Assembly (NCBI GenBank): GCA_964579415.1
Contig: CAZOGW010000071.1
Span: 1-15,992, forward strand
Source of the DNA: CAZOGW01 sp964579415
GTDB lineage: Bacteria; Actinomycetota; Acidimicrobiia; Spongiisociales; UBA5794
DNA length: 15,992 nt
Reading direction: 5' to 3'
Within the stretch, counting starts at the first letter, position 1. Every line of letters starts with the position of its first letter. The translations under genes were made by a program, and so were the position numbers. Under the pieces are notes generated by a model. The model ran no database searches. It was not told the origin of the DNA and saw only the letters and a program-made list of their open reading frames with translations. Shown here piece by piece: positions 14,238 through 15,992 of this stretch.

Positions 14238-15707
14238 GTGTCGTGGAGCAGGTTGGCGCGGTTGGCTGTGGTCGGCATCGCGGGCGCAGTCCTGGCGCGA
14301 CGCTGGTGGCGACCGCGCCGTGAGCCGCTGCGGCCCGGATCGTGGCGGACGCGCATCTCCACACACGACTCGTTCCAGCACGACCGGCTCGACAGCCTCG
14401 GCTACGACTGGAGCCGCGTCGCCGACCCCGGCACCGCCCCGCAGCACCCGTTCAAGATCTACGTGCCCACCACGACCGAGGACCTGGTCGCCGTGGTCGA
14501 AGAGGCCCGGGCGCTGGGCGAGTCGCCCAAGGTCCGTGGCATGGGCCATTCCAGCAACGACCTGGTGCTGGCCGGTGGGGGCTCCGTCATCCTCACCGAG
14601 CGGCTCGACCGGGTGATCGAGATCGACGAGGACGCCATGACCGTCACCGTGCAGGCCGGGGCGGTGTCGGCTCAGCTCGACGACCTGCTGGCGGCACGGG
14701 GCCTGGGCCTGCCGGTGGTCGGTGACCACGACGAGATCACCATCGGCGGCTTCGCCTCGGTGGGCGGCATCAGCCATGCCTCCCACCGCTTCGGGATGTT
14801 CGTCGATCAGGTGGCCGCGGTGGAGTACGTGACGTGGGAGGGCAAAGTCGTCCATTGCAGCCCCACCGAGCAGCCCGACCACTTCTACCGGGTGCTGGCC
14901 GGCACCGGCCGCCACGGCATCATCGCCACCATGACACTGCGGATCATCCGCATCGACAAGTACGGCACGGTCCTCGAGCACCACCAGTCCCACTACCGCG
15001 AGCTGACGTCGTTCATCGCGGGGTCGTCGGGGCACATCCACGATCCGGGGGACGCACTCTACGAGCGAGGCCTGTGGCTCGACTTCTGGATCGGCGGGAG
15101 GAAGCTGAGCATCGGCCAGTTCTCCCTCTACAAGGCGACGGCCCAGGCCCCGGCGGCGTTCCTGCGCGATCGCATCGCCCACGGCTGGCTGCACCGCCTC
15201 GGGTACGTGGGCGGCAGGCTGCCGCCGGCGCTCGACGAGCAGGTCAAGCACCTCGGGTTCGCCGGCGTGCTCTACGGCCCCCGGTTCGCCACCATCAAGA
15301 ACATCGAGTTCTTCACCGACAAGATCATCGACTCCACCGTCGGTGCCCCCAGCCGCATGCTCACCCTGCTGGCTCCCGTCGACCGCTACGACGAACTGGT
15401 GGCGGCGGCGCACCGGCTCGTATCCGGGTACCAGGAGCGCACCACATGTTTCGCCTACGTGGCCTTCTACGTGAAGGCGGTCACGTCACCGTACCTGGGC
15501 CGCAGCAGCGGCAACGACCGCTTCTTCGAGCTCATCATGTACCTGGGCGTCGACCCGGAGCGTTTCGACGGCACGATCCTCGACGCGCTGGTCTCAGACT
15601 TCGACGACCTGTGCCTCGACCACGGCGCCTTCCGCTACCTGCACACCCTCACCTCCACCGACGACCGCCGCGCCCGCCTCGACCCCAACAGCTTCGACGC
15701 GGTCTGA
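14238..15707 (+). CDS. FAD-binding PCMH-type oxidoreductase, paralogue of the SRPBCC-fused one
   Basis: This is a 489-aa flavin oxidoreductase. The N-terminal stretch LAVVGIAGAVLA (9-20), followed by RRWWRPRR, may be a short membrane anchor, though it is marginal in length. The FAD domain carries KIYVPTTTEDLVAVV (73-87), the covalent-FAD-type GMGHSSND (101-108, His104), and EITIGGFASVGGISHASHRF. The C-terminal part contains conserved FYVKAVTSPYLG and GAFRYLHTLTS segments shared with the 11926-13827 protein. By eye roughly half the residues of the FAD domain match between the two, so they are paralogues. This copy has no SRPBCC domain. The GTG start is set by GGGGAGG 5 nt upstream. The gene is divergent from its paralogue across the 61-bp repeat array. 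The substrate is unknown; cytokinin-dehydrogenase-like or sterol-reductase-like chemistry are both possible. A hairpin 20 nt after the stop may end transcription. Confidence 0.85.
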   Translation: MSWSRLARLAVVGIAGAVLARRWWRPRREPLRPGSWRTRISTHDSFQHDRLDSLGYDWSRVADPGTAPQHPFKIYVPTTTEDLVAVVEEARALGESPKVRGMGHSSNDLVLAGGGSVILTERLDRVIEIDEDAMTVTVQAGAVSAQLDDLLAARGLGLPVVGDHDEITIGGFASVGGISHASHRFGMFVDQVAAVEYVTWEGKVVHCSPTEQPDHFYRVLAGTGRHGIIATMTLRIIRIDKYGTVLEHHQSHYRELTSFIAGSSGHIHDPGDALYERGLWLDFWIGGRKLSIGQFSLYKATAQAPAAFLRDRIAHGWLHRLGYVGGRLPPALDEQVKHLGFAGVLYGPRFATIKNIEFFTDKIIDSTVGAPSRMLTLLAPVDRYDELVAAAHRLVSGYQERTTCFAYVAFYVKAVTSPYLGRSSGNDRFFELIMYLGVDPERFDGTILDALVSDFDDLCLDHGAFRYLHTLTSTDDRRARLDPNSFDAV

Positions 15708-15726
15708 CACAGGAGGGAGGATTTCG

Positions 15727-15750
15727 TCTCCCCCCGGCCTCGCGGGGAGA
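15727..15750 (+). terminator. Possible hairpin terminator after the FAD oxidase
   Basis: TCTCCCC (15727-15733) pairs with GGGGAGA (15744-15750) across a 10-nt loop, beginning 20 nt after the stop codon. There is no T-run, so an intrinsic terminator of the classical kind is not supported. In GC-rich Actinobacteria, hairpins without T-tracts are often proposed to act this way. Confidence 0.35.
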
Positions 15751-15847
15751 TCTCACCGCGCGACTGCACAGCCTCGCGGCGACCTCAACGCACATCTCAG
15801 GACGAAGACCCCCTCCGACAGCCCTCCGCAAAGCCTCCGGGCTGCCA

Positions 15848-15914
15848 CCTCCCCCACCGAAGCGGCGGGGGAGGACGAAGACAGCCCTACGAAGCGGCGG
15901 GGGAGGACGAAGAC
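15848..15914. repeat. Intergenic hairpin plus 25-bp direct repeat
   Basis: CCTCCCCC (15848-15855) pairs with GGGGGAGG (15867-15874); an inner CCG/CGG stem closes on AAG after one mismatch. The 25-bp segment 15858-15882 is repeated perfectly at 15890-15914, a 32-bp period. Its 3' decamer GGACGAAGAC also occurs at 15800-15809. The block lies in the 217-bp spacer between the FAD oxidase and the convergent gene at the right edge. It could be a bidirectional terminator or a dispersed intergenic element. The rest of 15708-15924 shows no gene I can support. Confidence 0.6.
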
Positions 15915-15924
15915 GCCGGCAAGC

Positions 15925-15992
15925 TCAACCCATCAACGCCAGGCCCTCGTCGCGGGTGATGCGGGACCGGTAGCCGAGGTCGCGGCGGGCTT
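15925..15992 (-). CDS. C-terminal fragment, NAD-dependent epimerase / 3-beta-HSD-like
   Basis: The last 21 codons and the TGA stop (15927-15925) of a gene running off the right edge are visible. The fragment reads ARRDLGYRSRITRDEGL followed by ALMG. An A-R-x-D/E-LGY-x-P/S-x-I-x-x-D/E-EGL pattern is the usual C-terminus of short-chain epimerase/dehydratase and 3-beta-hydroxysteroid dehydrogenase proteins, where LGY and EGL are strongly conserved. The catalytic part is outside the window, so the family call rests on this tail alone. It is convergent with the second FAD oxidase. If it is the 3-beta-HSD branch, it would fit a sterol-type locus. Confidence 0.6.
   Translation of the reverse strand, partial: ARRDLGYRSRITRDEGLALMG

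Noticed and set aside
12496..14616. A 706-codon plus-strand open frame running through the SRPBCC-FAD gene, the repeats and the N gap.
   Set aside because: It is antisense to a gene with clear motifs, is kept open only because N codons are not stops, and then enters the second FAD gene out of frame.
15712..15721. AGGAGGGAGG just after the second FAD oxidase stop, looking like a ribosome site for another gene.
   Set aside because: No ATG, GTG or TTG follows at a usable distance, and the downstream frames show low-complexity sequence and hairpins.

Overview
This is a high-GC bacterial window, most likely from an actinobacterium of the Acidimicrobiia or Thermoleophilia type. That placement is an inference. 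It rests on the GC-rich codon use, GTG/TTG starts, 4-bp gene overlaps, actinobacterial-looking leaderless starts (a TANNNT box 8 nt before ATG), and a sterol-oxidase-type gene set. No rRNA or marker gene is present to settle it. A run of exactly 100 N at 14042-14141 shows that the source is a scaffolded draft assembly, possibly a metagenome bin.

Left half (102-6453, all minus strand): one tightly packed DNA-end-processing operon, read right to left as nurA, herA, sbcD (Mre11-type), sbcC (Rad50-type). Three of its four starts are fixed by stop/start overlaps or short spacing (ATGA, GTGA, 12-nt gap). This set of four is best known as the archaeal HerA-NurA-Mre11-Rad50 resection operon. SbcCD should open and trim broken ends, and the HerA pump with the NurA nuclease should resect them. 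Downstream of sbcC is a compact array of 7-bp repeats made of two motif families in one register.

Centre (6607-10802, plus strand): a divergent two-gene unit. It holds a GMC-family flavoprotein of the cholesterol-oxidase-like type, with a CxxCxxCxxxC cluster and an extra C-terminal domain, followed by a metallophosphoesterase with a membrane-spanning C-terminal half.

Right half: a convergent minus-strand pair (10809-13827) encodes a cysteine-nucleophile alpha/beta hydrolase and an SRPBCC-FAD oxidase fusion. A second FAD oxidase, clearly a paralogue of the first, diverges on the plus strand (14238-15707). Between the two paralogues lies a 61-bp tandem repeat that the assembly gap interrupts exactly in register. 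The right edge holds the last 21 codons of a minus-strand gene whose C-terminus resembles NAD-dependent epimerases / 3-beta-hydroxysteroid dehydrogenases.

Taken together, 6607-15992 looks like a locus for oxidising a hydrophobic, perhaps sterol- or isoprenoid-like, substrate. It combines a GMC oxidase, two covalent-FAD-type oxidases, a START-like ligand-binding domain, a hydrolase and a putative 3-beta-HSD-like enzyme. The substrate cannot be read from the sequence. In some bacteria the GMC domain, the accessory domain and the hydrolase occur as one long polypeptide (recalled family knowledge, not checked here). In this window the hydrolase is a separate, oppositely oriented gene.
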